64,000 nt of DNA from Demequina silvatica. GTDB taxonomy: Bacteria; Actinomycetota; Actinomycetes; Actinomycetales; Demequinaceae. The stretch is from positions 228,965-292,964 of the forward strand of contig NZ_BBMA01000006.1 in NCBI RefSeq assembly GCF_000971215.1, given 5' to 3'. The first letter of the stretch is position 1. Each line of letters opens with the position of its first letter. Shown here piece by piece: positions 7,438-15,329 of this stretch. The position numbers were made by a program, and so were the translations under genes. Under the pieces are notes generated by a model. That model was not told where the DNA came from and did no database searches. It was given only the letters and a program-made list of their open reading frames with translations.

Positions 7438-8646
7438 CTACTCGTGTTCAGGCAGGCGCGGCGCCGACACACCAGGGTCACGACCGATGAGCGCCGCGCG
7501 TGTGACGGCGGCGGAGCCGAACCGATCACGGACCGCGTCGAGGGCGGTGTCGAGCGCGGCGTCGATGCGCGCCCCGTCGTTCCAGTCGATCGGAAGCTCC
7601 GCCTGAACCTCGCCGGCGCTGGTCAGCTGCGAGAGCGAGACGCCGATGAGGGTGATGCCGCGTGCGGCGATGTCGGGACCCGCCGCAGCGAGCAACCGCT
7701 GGGCGACGGCGAGCAGTACCTCGGTGCGATCGGTAGGCGCGGCGAGCGTGTGCGATCGCGTCGCCTTCGCGAAGTCGCCGTAGCGCAGCCTCAGGACCAC
7801 GGTGGCGCACGACGATCCGCGATCGCGCAGGCGCTTCGCGAGGGCGTCGACGATCTGCGTGAGGATCAGCCCGAGCTCGCCACCTGCATACGACCGATTG
7901 CCGAGCGCGCGCTGCGAGCCGATGGATCCGTGGCGCTTGGTCGTGTCGACGGGCCGCGGGTCCCGGAGCCGGGCCAGCGCATGCAGATGCGCGCCGGCAG
8001 CCTTGCCAAGCCATCGCTCGGCGGTCGCGGACTCGAGCTCTGCCAGCTGCCCGACCGTGTAGACGCCGTTGCGGTGCAGCTTCTCCGCGGTCACCGCGCC
8101 CACGCCCCAGAGCCGTTCGACCGGGAGCGGGTGAAGGAACGCCTCCTCGCGGTCCGGCCCCACCACCAGGAGCCCGTCGGGCTTGCTGACCGCGCTCGCG
8201 ACCTTCGCGAGGAACTTGGTCCTCGCGACGCCCACCGAGATCGGGAGCCCGACCTCGGCACGCACGCGTTCCCGCAGGCGCACGGCGATCTCCTCGGGGG
8301 TCCCCGCAATACGGCGCAGGCCCCCCACCTCGAGGAACGCCTCGTCGATCGAGATTCCCTCCACGTACGGCGTGGTGTCGTGGAAGATCGCGAACACGGC
8401 ACGGCTCGCCGCGGAGTAGGCCTCCATGCGCGGCGCAACGACGATCGCGTCGGGACAGAGCGCACGCGCCCGATGCACCCCCATCGCGGTGCGCACGCCC
8501 CGGGCCTTCGCTTCATAGCTCGCGGCCGCCACGACGCCGCCGCCCACGATCACGGGCCGTCCCCGAAGTGCGGGCTCGTCGCGTTGCTCGACCGAGGCGT
8601 AGAACGCGTCGAGGTCGGCGTGGAGCACCGTCGCTTCGCCGCGCAT
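7438..8646 (-). CDS. dinB: DNA polymerase IV (Y-family, DinB)
   Basis: 402-residue translesion polymerase. The N-terminal catalytic core has H-A-D-L-D-A-F-Y-A-S-V-E (about residues 8-19) and S-I-D-E-A-F (about 104-109), supplying the acidic metal ligands and steric gate. The thumb helix-hairpin-helix includes the W-G-V-G segment near 165, and a little-finger domain follows. It acts in error-prone bypass of damaged bases. The ATG at 8646 is chosen for its strong GGAGGTG ribosome-binding site; an upstream in-frame start would add 19 residues with no homology. No SOS box was recognised. Confidence 0.93.
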   Translation of the reverse strand: MRGEATVLHADLDAFYASVEQRDEPALRGRPVIVGGGVVAAASYEAKARGVRTAMGVHRARALCPDAIVVAPRMEAYSAASRAVFAIFHDTTPYVEGISIDEAFLEVGGLRRIAGTPEEIAVRLRERVRAEVGLPISVGVARTKFLAKVASAVSKPDGLLVVGPDREEAFLHPLPVERLWGVGAVTAEKLHRNGVYTVGQLAELESATAERWLGKAAGAHLHALARLRDPRPVDTTKRHGSIGSQRALGNRSYAGGELGLILTQIVDALAKRLRDRGSSCATVVLRLRYGDFAKATRSHTLAAPTDRTEVLLAVAQRLLAAAGPDIAARGITLIGVSLSQLTSAGEVQAELPIDWNDGARIDAALDTALDAVRDRFGSAAVTRAALIGRDPGVSAPRLPEHE

Positions 8647-8746
8647 CCCACACCTCCTGCCCGCACACGGTCCTCCAGGAATGGTCTCACCGGTGGCCGA
8701 CATCGCACTCGCCAGGTGCCGGGCCGACGGGTCACGCCGACTCGGG

Positions 8747-9382
8747 CTAGCGATGCGCCAGCGCCAGGCGGACCCCCATCGCGACCAGCACAGTCCCCGC
8801 GACGGCGTCGACCACCCGCACGCCGCGCACGCTCGCGAGCCATCGCCGCGCGTAGCCCGCGCCCAGGATGATCAGCGCGAACCACACCAGCCCCAGCGCC
8901 GCGTGCACCGCCGCGAGCAGCAGCCCCACGGCCAGCGGCGAGTACCCGTCCGGGATGAACTGCGGGATTGTCGCGATGTAGAAGACCCCGGTCTTGGGAT
9001 TGAGCAGGTTGGTGGTGAAGCCCGTCGCGAGCGCCCGCCCAACCCCGCGCGGACCGGGCGTGGGCTCCAGGGCGACCGCCGCATCGTCCCCTCGCACGGC
9101 CCGCCACAGCATGCGTCCGCCCAGGTAGACGATGTACGCCGCGCCGCCCCACGTCACCACCCGGAACGCCCACTCGGAGGCCGCGAGCAACGCGGCCGCG
9201 CCCACCGCGGCGGCGGCGCCCCACACGAACAGCCCGAGCGTGATCCCGAACGCGGCCGCGGCGGCCTGGCGACGGCCGCCCACCAGGGTTGAGCGCAGGA
9301 CCAGCGTGGTGTCGATCCCGGGCACGACGGTGAGCAGCAGTGCCACCGCGCCGAAGCCGAGCACGGCCTGAGAGAGCGTCAT
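8747..9382 (-). CDS. LysE-family amino acid exporter
   Basis: 211-residue inner-membrane exporter of the LysE/RhtB superfamily with six hydrophobic segments. Motifs: V-P-G-I-D-T near residue 20, F-x-I-T-L-G-L-F at about 45-52, and N-L-L-N-P-K-T-G-V-F-Y near residue 120, all typical. It is likely to export an amino acid or homoserine-like compound; the substrate cannot be read from the sequence. Monocistronic; the ATG follows a short GC-rich leader. Confidence 0.88.
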   Translation of the reverse strand: MTLSQAVLGFGAVALLLTVVPGIDTTLVLRSTLVGGRRQAAAAAFGITLGLFVWGAAAAVGAAALLAASEWAFRVVTWGGAAYIVYLGGRMLWRAVRGDDAAVALEPTPGPRGVGRALATGFTTNLLNPKTGVFYIATIPQFIPDGYSPLAVGLLLAAVHAALGLVWFALIILGAGYARRWLASVRGVRVVDAVAGTVLVAMGVRLALAHR

Positions 9383-9413
9383 GGGGCGACTCTAGGCGGC
9401 GCGGGCGAACCGG

Positions 9414-10010
9414 TCAGCCGAGGTCGCGCGGCAGCGGGTCCGGCCCGGTCGCGGTGACCAGCTGCTGGGGCCGCCAGCCTTCCACGTGGCGGAACCCGTC
9501 GAACGTGCCGCCCTGCAGCTCGACCACCTCACGCAGCGGACGCTGGTGGAACTTCACGTGGGTGAAGTCCCCGAACAGGATGTAGTACGGCTCGTTCCAC
9601 TCGTTCTGGAACTGCTGCCCCGTGAGCACCGCTCGGTGACGGCGAGAGAACTCCTCGGCCTCCGCGCCGACCACCAGCCCCACGTGCTCCATGCCCATCT
9701 TGTAGACGCGCTGGTGGACCGGCGGGATCAGCTCGATGAGCGGGATGCCGCGCCCGTCGAGCACTCGGAGCGGCTCCGCGAGCACCAGCATCGACATGGG
9801 CCTGCCGTTCCAAACGCCCTCCATGTTCGCCACCGAATCCCGCTCGAGCAGGTCCCTCACGTGGACGTACTGGTCCCACTCCGGCAGGCGGTAGGCGAGG
9901 TGGCTGAACTCATAGGGAGAGATGTCGATCCCACGGTCGAGGAGGCGATCGCGCTGGCGCGCGACGAACGCGCGGTAGTCGCCGATGATGTCGCCGACCC
10001 GGTCGCCCAT
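9414..10010 (-). CDS. YecM-like VOC-fold protein
   Basis: 198-residue protein resembling E. coli YecM, a vicinal-oxygen-chelate-fold putative metal-binding protein. Shared features are D-I-S-P near residue 30, the N-G-R-P-M-S-M-L-V-L segment near residue 68, I-P-L-I-E-L-I-P-P at about 88-96, and M-E-H-V-G-L-V-V near residue 108, where His would be a metal ligand. The ATG at 10010 with a GGGGG ribosome-binding site is preferred over a start 38 codons upstream. Role unknown. Confidence 0.75.
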   Translation of the reverse strand: MGDRVGDIIGDYRAFVARQRDRLLDRGIDISPYEFSHLAYRLPEWDQYVHVRDLLERDSVANMEGVWNGRPMSMLVLAEPLRVLDGRGIPLIELIPPVHQRVYKMGMEHVGLVVGAEAEEFSRRHRAVLTGQQFQNEWNEPYYILFGDFTHVKFHQRPLREVVELQGGTFDGFRHVEGWRPQQLVTATGPDPLPRDLG

Positions 10011-10097
10011 GGCATACCCCCTCGATCCGCGGGTGGCGACCCCCGGGTGCCACCACGTCTCGTGTCTACCCCGGACGCTCAGCGTCCGCAACGGCGA

Positions 10098-10109
10098 GGG
10101 ACGATGCGC
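10098..10109 (+). repeat. 12-mer GGGACGATGCGC, intergenic copy
   Basis: Exact copy within GCGAGGGACGATGCGCGGGC, between the YecM-like gene and the SnoaL gene. Its 3' flank GGGCCGGG matches that of the copy at 62027. Confidence 0.85.
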
Positions 10110-10131
10110 GGGCCGGGCGGGCACGCGACGT

Positions 10132-10488
10132 TCAGTCCGCGGTCTCCCGCGGGGTCATGAACCACTCGATGAACCGCGCCGCGCGGCCGTCCGGCGCGAA
10201 CCACACCTCCCAGAGGTTGGTGTAGCTCTCGTGGCCCGGATAGTCGACCGTGCCCGTGATGATCCCGAGCTCGCTGTTCTCGATGAGGACCGCGAGGCTG
10301 TAGGTCGGGTTCGACGGCTCGGGCTCCTTCCACGCCTCGATGATCGCGTCGATGCCCTTGACCGGTTCCGGGTCGTTGGGCCGGAACCAGTACTCGGCGT
10401 CGTCGGTGAAGAGGGCGCGGATGTCCGCGTCCTCCTTGGATGCCCAGGCCTTGATGTAGCCGTCCAGCCAGTCGCTCGTGCGGGTCAT
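10132..10488 (-). CDS. SnoaL/NTF2-like cone-fold protein
   Basis: 118-residue protein of the nuclear transport factor 2 / SnoaL-like superfamily. It shows D-A-E-Y-W-F-R-P near residue 30, followed by G-I-D-A-I-I-E-A-W, and the C-terminal W-E-V-W-F-A-P-D-G-R-A strand pair. Fold members bind or isomerise small hydrophobic ligands; none can be named here. The ATG at 10488 is the only plausible start. Monocistronic. Confidence 0.8.
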   Translation of the reverse strand: MTRTSDWLDGYIKAWASKEDADIRALFTDDAEYWFRPNDPEPVKGIDAIIEAWKEPEPSNPTYSLAVLIENSELGIITGTVDYPGHESYTNLWEVWFAPDGRAARFIEWFMTPRETAD

Positions 10489-10541
10489 GCTTCGTGTCTA
10501 CCCGGCCCGGCGCGAAGGCGCCATCGGAGCGGGCGGGGCCG

Positions 10542-10553
10542 GCGCATCGTCCC
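10542..10553 (-). repeat. 12-mer GGGACGATGCGC, intergenic copy
   Basis: Exact copy (minus strand) between the SnoaL gene and the 3' end of the GH1 gene. It is the last copy before a 12-kb interval with none. Confidence 0.85.
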
Positions 10554-10569
10554 GTGGGCCTCGGGCGAT

Positions 10570-11808
10570 TCAGACCCGCGATGCGCGGACGACCTCCGCA
10601 TACCAGCGTGCCGAAACCTTGGGGGTGCGCGCGAAGGTGGTCCGGTCGACAGAGTGCATGCCGAAGTGCGGCGCGAACCCGAACTGCCATTCGAAGTTGT
10701 CGATCAGGCTCCACGCGATGAAGCCACGGACGTCGGCGTCCGCGTCCATCGTCGTCCGGAGCGCGGCGAGGAATCGCGCGTAGTACTCGATGCGCTCATC
10801 CTCGTTGTCGGTGGTGACGCCTGTTCCGGTGATCATGATGGGCACCTCCGCGACACGCGCCGCGAGCGGGACCGTGTGCAGGACCGCCTCGGGCGAGTAG
10901 AGGTAGCCGAGATTGGTGACGCGCCATTCCGGCGGCATCTCCAGGGCCTGACCCTTGGATCCCACGTGCTGGGTCATGTAGGTCTGGACGCCGATGAAGT
11001 CGTCGCGGCGCGCGGCCTCAAGGTAGACGGTGGTGAGGAGCGCGGTGAGGCGCGGGGTGGGGTCTGCCTCCGGATGGTCGACGAGGTGCACGCCGGGCGA
11101 TCGCGGGTCATCGTCCACATGGACGACGACATCCTGGAGCGACACCGTGAGACCGACGGGGAAATCGCCGGGCCCCTCGCGCAGAGCGCTGGCACCCGCC
11201 CGGTGCGCGGCGAGAAAGGTGTCCGTGGCGCGCTCGAGAGCCGCGACGTCCTGCTTGAAGCCCGGCGGAAAGACGCCGTTCCAGTAGCCCTGGCTCGTGA
11301 CGGTGTTGGGCTCGTTGAACGTCACCGCGACATCGATGAGCTCGCCCAGCTGTGCAGCGACGATCCCGGCGTAGCGCGCGAACAGGTCGGCCGTGTCCGC
11401 GGCCTCCCATCCACCTCGATCCACCACCCACTGCGGCGTGGTGAAGGAGTGCAGCGTCACCATGGTGCGTAGGCCCAGGTCGCGCGCGCCGCGCAGCATC
11501 GCCGCATAGGTGTCGAGTGCAGCCTGGTCGATCACGCCGTCCTGCGGCTCGATCCGGCTCCACTCGAGGGAGAACCGGTACGCATCGAGTCCCATGCCCG
11601 CGACCAGGCGCAGGTCCTCCGGCCAGCGGTTCCACGAGTCGCACGCAGCGCCGCTCGGCTCAGCGGTCCGCACGCCTGGCGGCTGTTCCCACCGCGACCA
11701 GTCGTTGCCCTCGTTGCCGCCCTCGACCTGGTGCGACGACGTCGCGATGCCCCACAGCCAATGGGCGGGCACTGCTCCGAACGGCGCGATCGTGTGCTCG
11801 GACCGCAT
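10570..11808 (-). CDS. GH1-family glycoside hydrolase homologue lacking the catalytic nucleophile
   Basis: 412-residue (beta/alpha)8-barrel protein of glycoside hydrolase family 1, without signal peptide. Recognisable are the N-terminal W-G-I-A-T-S-S-H-Q-V-E-G (about residue 19), the acid/base T-F-N-E-P (about 160), and the C-terminal S-L-I-D-N-F-E-W (about 365). The strand-7 nucleophile motif, normally I-T-E-N-G, reads I-T-G-T-G, so the nucleophile Glu is replaced by Gly (codon GGA). It is somewhat short for the family. It is the last gene of SorC-RibB-GH1 (19-bp gap to ribB). It may be inactive, sensory, or use another mechanism; a sequence error cannot be excluded. Confidence 0.85.
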   Translation of the reverse strand: MRSEHTIAPFGAVPAHWLWGIATSSHQVEGGNEGNDWSRWEQPPGVRTAEPSGAACDSWNRWPEDLRLVAGMGLDAYRFSLEWSRIEPQDGVIDQAALDTYAAMLRGARDLGLRTMVTLHSFTTPQWVVDRGGWEAADTADLFARYAGIVAAQLGELIDVAVTFNEPNTVTSQGYWNGVFPPGFKQDVAALERATDTFLAAHRAGASALREGPGDFPVGLTVSLQDVVVHVDDDPRSPGVHLVDHPEADPTPRLTALLTTVYLEAARRDDFIGVQTYMTQHVGSKGQALEMPPEWRVTNLGYLYSPEAVLHTVPLAARVAEVPIMITGTGVTTDNEDERIEYYARFLAALRTTMDADADVRGFIAWSLIDNFEWQFGFAPHFGMHSVDRTTFARTPKVSARWYAEVVRASRV

Positions 11809-11827
11809 CTCTACCACCTGCCCCTGC

Positions 11828-12433
11828 CTAGACCGCCATGTACTCGACGAGCTCGTCGATCGACACCTGCACAAACCCGTGTGCCTCGGAGAACGCACGG
11901 AGGTCGGCCCCGCGGAGCATCTCCCCGTCCTCGCCCGCGATCTCGCAGATCACGCCCGCCGGCTCCCAGCCGGCGAGCCGCGCGAGATCGACGGCGGCCT
12001 CGGTATGCCCAGGTCGCGCGACCACACCGCCCTCGGCCGCGACGAGCGGGAACAGATGGCCAGGACGTACCAGGTCGCCAGAGCCGCGCGCCGGATCGAC
12101 AAGAATCGCGATCGCCTTGGCGCGATCGCTGGCGGAGATGCCCGTCGTCACGCCCTGCGCCGCATCGACCGAGACGGTGAACGCGGTCCGCAACGCCTCG
12201 GCGTTCTGCGGCACCATGGGCGGCAGGCCCAGCTCGTCCGCGCGGGCCGCGAGGATGGGGGCGCAGATGAGCCCGCGACACTCCCGCATCATGAACGCGA
12301 CCCACTCCGGCGATGCGCATTGCGCGGCGATCACCAGGTCGCCTTCGTCCTCACGGTCCGGGTGGTCGGTGACCACCACGGGCAGGCCCTCCCGGATCGC
12401 GGCGATCGCCGCCTCGACTGGCCTTTGACTCAC
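11828..12433 (-). CDS. ribB: 3,4-dihydroxy-2-butanone-4-phosphate synthase (stand-alone RibB)
   Basis: 201-residue enzyme of the RibB family, which converts ribulose 5-phosphate to 3,4-dihydroxy-2-butanone 4-phosphate plus formate in riboflavin synthesis. Intact motifs: D-R-E-D-E-G-D-L (about residues 27-34), T-T-G-I-S-A-S-D-R (about 102-110), and R-P-G-H-L-F-P-L followed by P-G-H-T-E-A (about 128-148). No GTP cyclohydrolase II domain is attached and no other rib gene is nearby. It starts with GTG overlapping the SorC stop (GTGA) and is followed by the GH1 gene. A ribulose-phosphate enzyme in a sugar operon suggests a catabolic rather than purely vitamin role, but this is inference. Confidence 0.88.
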   Translation of the reverse strand: MSQRPVEAAIAAIREGLPVVVTDHPDREDEGDLVIAAQCASPEWVAFMMRECRGLICAPILAARADELGLPPMVPQNAEALRTAFTVSVDAAQGVTTGISASDRAKAIAILVDPARGSGDLVRPGHLFPLVAAEGGVVARPGHTEAAVDLARLAGWEPAGVICEIAGEDGEMLRGADLRAFSEAHGFVQVSIDELVEYMAV

Positions 12434-13425
12434 CTGTGCTGCTCACTCTCCACTAGCGCGCGCGCGATCGCGACATCCGTGACGAGGACGTTCACCCACC
12501 CACCATGCAACGCTCCGCGGATCGCCGCGAGCTTGCGGGTGCCGCCCGCGACGCCGATACGGCGCGGGATCGAGCGTAGGACGTCCGGGCTGATGCCGAT
12601 GACACGACCGTCGAACCCCGATCGCACCGGCAACCCGTCCGCATCGAAGTAGCGCAGACAGACGTCGCCGACCGCACCGACCGCGCGCAGCGATGCCTCG
12701 TCCGCCTCAGTGACCGCGTTTCCGGAGCTGCGCAGCAGCGGCGATGGCTCCGTGGTGCCGATGCCGAGCAACGCTATCGTCAGATCGGGCCAATGCGAGG
12801 CGACCGACATGACCGAGGGATCAGCCATGAGCGACTCCCGCGCAGACGAACTTCCTAGCAGGCCCGGCGCGGGAAGGAACACCGGCTCCGCACCCGTGGC
12901 CGCGGCGAACCGGGTCAGCATGCGCGTCGCCTCGACCTGCACGCGCGACTCACCGACGCCACCCATGAGTTGCACCACGGAGGTTGCCACGACCGAGTGG
13001 GCGGGCCGCATGGCGTCGACGGCCGCGATCAATGACGCGCTCCACGAGGAGATCCCGACCCGGTCGCCGCCGGTCATCGTGGTCTCGAGGTACGCCGCGG
13101 TCGCGCTCCCGACCGCACGCACCTCATCCTGGCCTCCGGGGTCGACGACGACCGCCTCCACCAGGCCGAAGGCCCGCTCCAACCGTCGTTCCAGCTCTGT
13201 GAACACGCCGCCCGGCTCCGACACGGTGGTGCGCACGATCCCGGCGTCGACCGCGCGCTTGAGAAGGCGCGACACCCGCGGCTGCGATACGTGGAGGCGC
13301 GCGGCGATCTGCGCCTGGCGGAGCCCCTGCTCGTGATACATGCGTGCGATGCGCACCATCAGCCTGGTGTGGTCGTCGACATGAGAGTAAGCATCGCCCC
13401 GCGTCGCCGCGTCAGACTCCGACAT
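12430..13425 (-). CDS. SorC/DeoR-type sugar-binding transcriptional regulator (paralogue 1)
   Basis: 331-residue regulator. An N-terminal helix-turn-helix (about residues 34-58, containing H-V-S-Q-P-R-V-S-R-L-L-K) is followed by the SorC sugar-phosphate-binding domain with G-I-S-S-W-S (about 128), L-P-A-P-G-L-L-G-S-S (about 190), and L-L-G-I-G-T-T-E-P-S-P (about 220). These domains normally bind phosphorylated sugars. The ATG at 13425 has a GAGGAGG ribosome-binding site. It heads the SorC-ribB-GH1 operon and is divergent from a secreted DUF1593 gene; closely similar to the regulator at 23737-24741. It likely controls both divergent units. Confidence 0.9.
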   Translation of the reverse strand: MSESDAATRGDAYSHVDDHTRLMVRIARMYHEQGLRQAQIAARLHVSQPRVSRLLKRAVDAGIVRTTVSEPGGVFTELERRLERAFGLVEAVVVDPGGQDEVRAVGSATAAYLETTMTGGDRVGISSWSASLIAAVDAMRPAHSVVATSVVQLMGGVGESRVQVEATRMLTRFAAATGAEPVFLPAPGLLGSSSARESLMADPSVMSVASHWPDLTIALLGIGTTEPSPLLRSSGNAVTEADEASLRAVGAVGDVCLRYFDADGLPVRSGFDGRVIGISPDVLRSIPRRIGVAGGTRKLAAIRGALHGGWVNVLVTDVAIARALVESEQHR

Positions 13426-13440
13426 GGCCCTCCTCGGCTT

Positions 13441-13456
13441 CATTCGCTTGCGAACA
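13441..13456. promoter_or_regulatory. Operator-like palindrome, site A of a shared 16-bp family
   Basis: CATTCGCTTGCGAACA lies just upstream of the SorC1 start codon. It matches CATTCGCTAGCGAATG (site C, 58216-58231) at 13 of 16 positions and has symmetric arms TTCGC/GCGAA. A related site B is at 33793-33808. Confidence 0.5.
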
Positions 13457-13554
13457 GATATGCAACCGTACCCTGAACTGCCCCGCGACAACCGCCCGCC
13501 GTGCGGGCCGTGCGCGGTCCCACCGATCACGCAGCTCCGATTTGCGGCTTCCGA

Positions 13555-13618
13555 TTGACATCCGTCGAGTCGCGTCAATAGAGTGGCGAGTGCATAGGCA
13601 TGACTGAATATTAATGCA
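13555..13618 (+). promoter_or_regulatory. Promoter and AT-rich element of the first DUF1593 gene
   Basis: A perfect -35 TTGACA (13555-13560) and a TAGAGT -10 (13579-13584) are separated by 18 bp. Downstream, in the predicted leader, lie TGCATAGG (13591-13598) and ATATTAATGCA (13608-13618). Near-identical pieces occur upstream of the second DUF1593 gene, suggesting a common regulator. Confidence 0.55.
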
Positions 13619-13678
13619 GATGCAGCTCGGGCGCCCCACGAGCCCGGCCGTTGTCAACGTCGATGAACGGAGAAAGTC

Positions 13679-15238
13679 ATGGGGTTCACCCTTGCTCGAC
13701 CAGCACTGCCGACACGCGCTCGATCCCTCGGCGGCGCAGCCGTCCTCGGGCTCGCCGCACTCGGGTGCGGCATCGCGGCGGCGGCGCCCGCCGTGGCCGC
13801 ACCGCCCGAGGCTGCACCCATCCAGGCCGCCCAGGCCAAGGCGACCGAGGACGCCAAGCCACGCGTCATCCTTACCAACGACGGTGAGGTCGACGACATG
13901 GACAGCTTCATCCGCTACCTCTACTACGCGAATGAGTTCGACACCGAGGGCATCGTGCTGACCAGCTCCATGTACCACTGGGCCGGCAACGGCGACGACG
14001 TCGCACCGTTCCGGTGGACCGGCACCGAATGGATCTCGGACTACATCGACAAGTACGGCGAGATCTACCCGAACCTGGTCAAGCACGACGCGGACTACCC
14101 GTCGCCCGAGGAGCTCCACAGCATCTACAAGATCGGCAACATCTCCAACGTTCACGAGATGGAGGAGGTCACCGAGGGTTCGGAGCTCATCGTCGATCGC
14201 ATCCTCGCCGACGAGCCGGGCCCGCTCTACGTCCTCGCCTGGGGCGGCACCAACTCTCTCGCTCGCGCGCTGAAGTCGATCGAGGAGGAGTACTCGAGCT
14301 CCCCGGAGTGGCCCGCGATGCAGGCCGAGATCTCCGAGAAGGTCGTGGTCTACAACATCCTCACGCAGGACAACACCCTCGCGAACTACATCAAGCCCGC
14401 CTGGCCCGACGTCAAGATCATCGACAACCAGGGGGCATTCTGGGGCTTCGCGTACTTCTGGCGGAACGCGCTTCCCGCTGATCAGCTCGACACCTTGAGA
14501 GGCGACTGGCTCGGCCCGAACATCGTGAACGACCACGGCCCCCTCGCGTACGAGTACCGCACCATGCGCGACGGCAAGCCGACGCCAGGCGACGACCAGA
14601 ACAACCGCTGGCGCCCGGACCAGAACACCGGCTTCAATGTGTACGACTTCCTCTCCGAGGGCGACTCTCCGTCGTTCATGTACCTGCTCGACTTCAACGG
14701 CCTCCGCTCGTCCGAAGACCCGACGTGGGGTGGTTGGGGCGGTCGCTTCGACACCGTCTCGTACGGCTGGAAGGACGCGGCGGACCAGAGCCCGTTCGTG
14801 AGCTCGTGCGGCGGTGGGTTCATCGATCCCTGCAAGATGTATGCGCAGATGCGGTGGCTCGACGAACTCCAGAACGACTTCGCTGCTCGCGTGGACTGGG
14901 GCATCGCGGACGACTACTCCGAGGCCAACCACAACCCGACCGCCCGCGTGGCGCAGGGAGTCGACATCACGGCCATGCCGGGCAGCACGGTTCCGTTGCG
15001 GGCGATCGTCGGCGATGTCGACGGCGACGCCGTGGCAACGTCGTGGTGGCAGTACGAAGACGCCGACACCTACGCGGGCACGGTCGAGATCGTGCAGTCC
15101 GGGAACAACGGTGCGGTGAGGTTCAAGGTGCCGACGGACGCTGAGCCGGGTCAGACGATCCACCTGATCCTCGAGGCGACCGATGATGGCACGCCGGCCC
15201 TGACGCACTACCAGCGCGTGGTGGTCACCGTCGGTTGA
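13679..15238 (+). CDS. Secreted DUF1593 / Sde182-type nucleoside-hydrolase-like protein (paralogue 1)
   Basis: 519-residue exported protein. Sec signal peptide at residues 1-40 (R-A-R before a long alanine/leucine segment, cleavage after A-V-A). A nucleoside-hydrolase-like domain starts at T-N-D-G-E-V-D-D (66-73), corresponding to the calcium-binding Asp cluster of ribosyl hydrolases. A C-terminal beta-sandwich (about 430-519; G-D-V-D-G-D near its start) matches the Sde182 C-terminal domain. The family is named after a Saccharophagus cellulose-binding protein; to my knowledge no activity is established. The ATG follows GGAGAAAG. It is divergent from SorC1, and a strong terminator follows. I infer an extracellular role on a furanosyl-bearing glycoside. 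Confidence 0.85.
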   Translation: MGFTLARPALPTRARSLGGAAVLGLAALGCGIAAAAPAVAAPPEAAPIQAAQAKATEDAKPRVILTNDGEVDDMDSFIRYLYYANEFDTEGIVLTSSMYHWAGNGDDVAPFRWTGTEWISDYIDKYGEIYPNLVKHDADYPSPEELHSIYKIGNISNVHEMEEVTEGSELIVDRILADEPGPLYVLAWGGTNSLARALKSIEEEYSSSPEWPAMQAEISEKVVVYNILTQDNTLANYIKPAWPDVKIIDNQGAFWGFAYFWRNALPADQLDTLRGDWLGPNIVNDHGPLAYEYRTMRDGKPTPGDDQNNRWRPDQNTGFNVYDFLSEGDSPSFMYLLDFNGLRSSEDPTWGGWGGRFDTVSYGWKDAADQSPFVSSCGGGFIDPCKMYAQMRWLDELQNDFAARVDWGIADDYSEANHNPTARVAQGVDITAMPGSTVPLRAIVGDVDGDAVATSWWQYEDADTYAGTVEIVQSGNNGAVRFKVPTDAEPGQTIHLILEATDDGTPALTHYQRVVVTVG

Positions 15239-15276
15239 CACACGTCTCCGTCCGTGGGGGACGGATGGCGATACCG

Positions 15277-15309
15277 GATGCGCCGGGACCCTCGGGGTCC
15301 CGGCGCATC
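15277..15309 (+). terminator. Hairpin terminator after the first DUF1593 gene
   Basis: A 15-bp perfect stem with loop TCG (left arm 15277-15291, right arm 15295-15309), 39 bp after the DUF1593 stop and before the convergent oxidoreductase gene. It probably acts in both directions; there is no long T-run, as is common in GC-rich actinobacteria. Confidence 0.75.
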
Positions 15310-15329
15310 TGTGCGCGCTTCCGCGCGGC

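Noticed and set aside
12434..12500. FMN riboswitch controlling ribB
   Set aside because: The ribB start overlaps the SorC coding sequence, and no conserved RFN element motifs are visible upstream.
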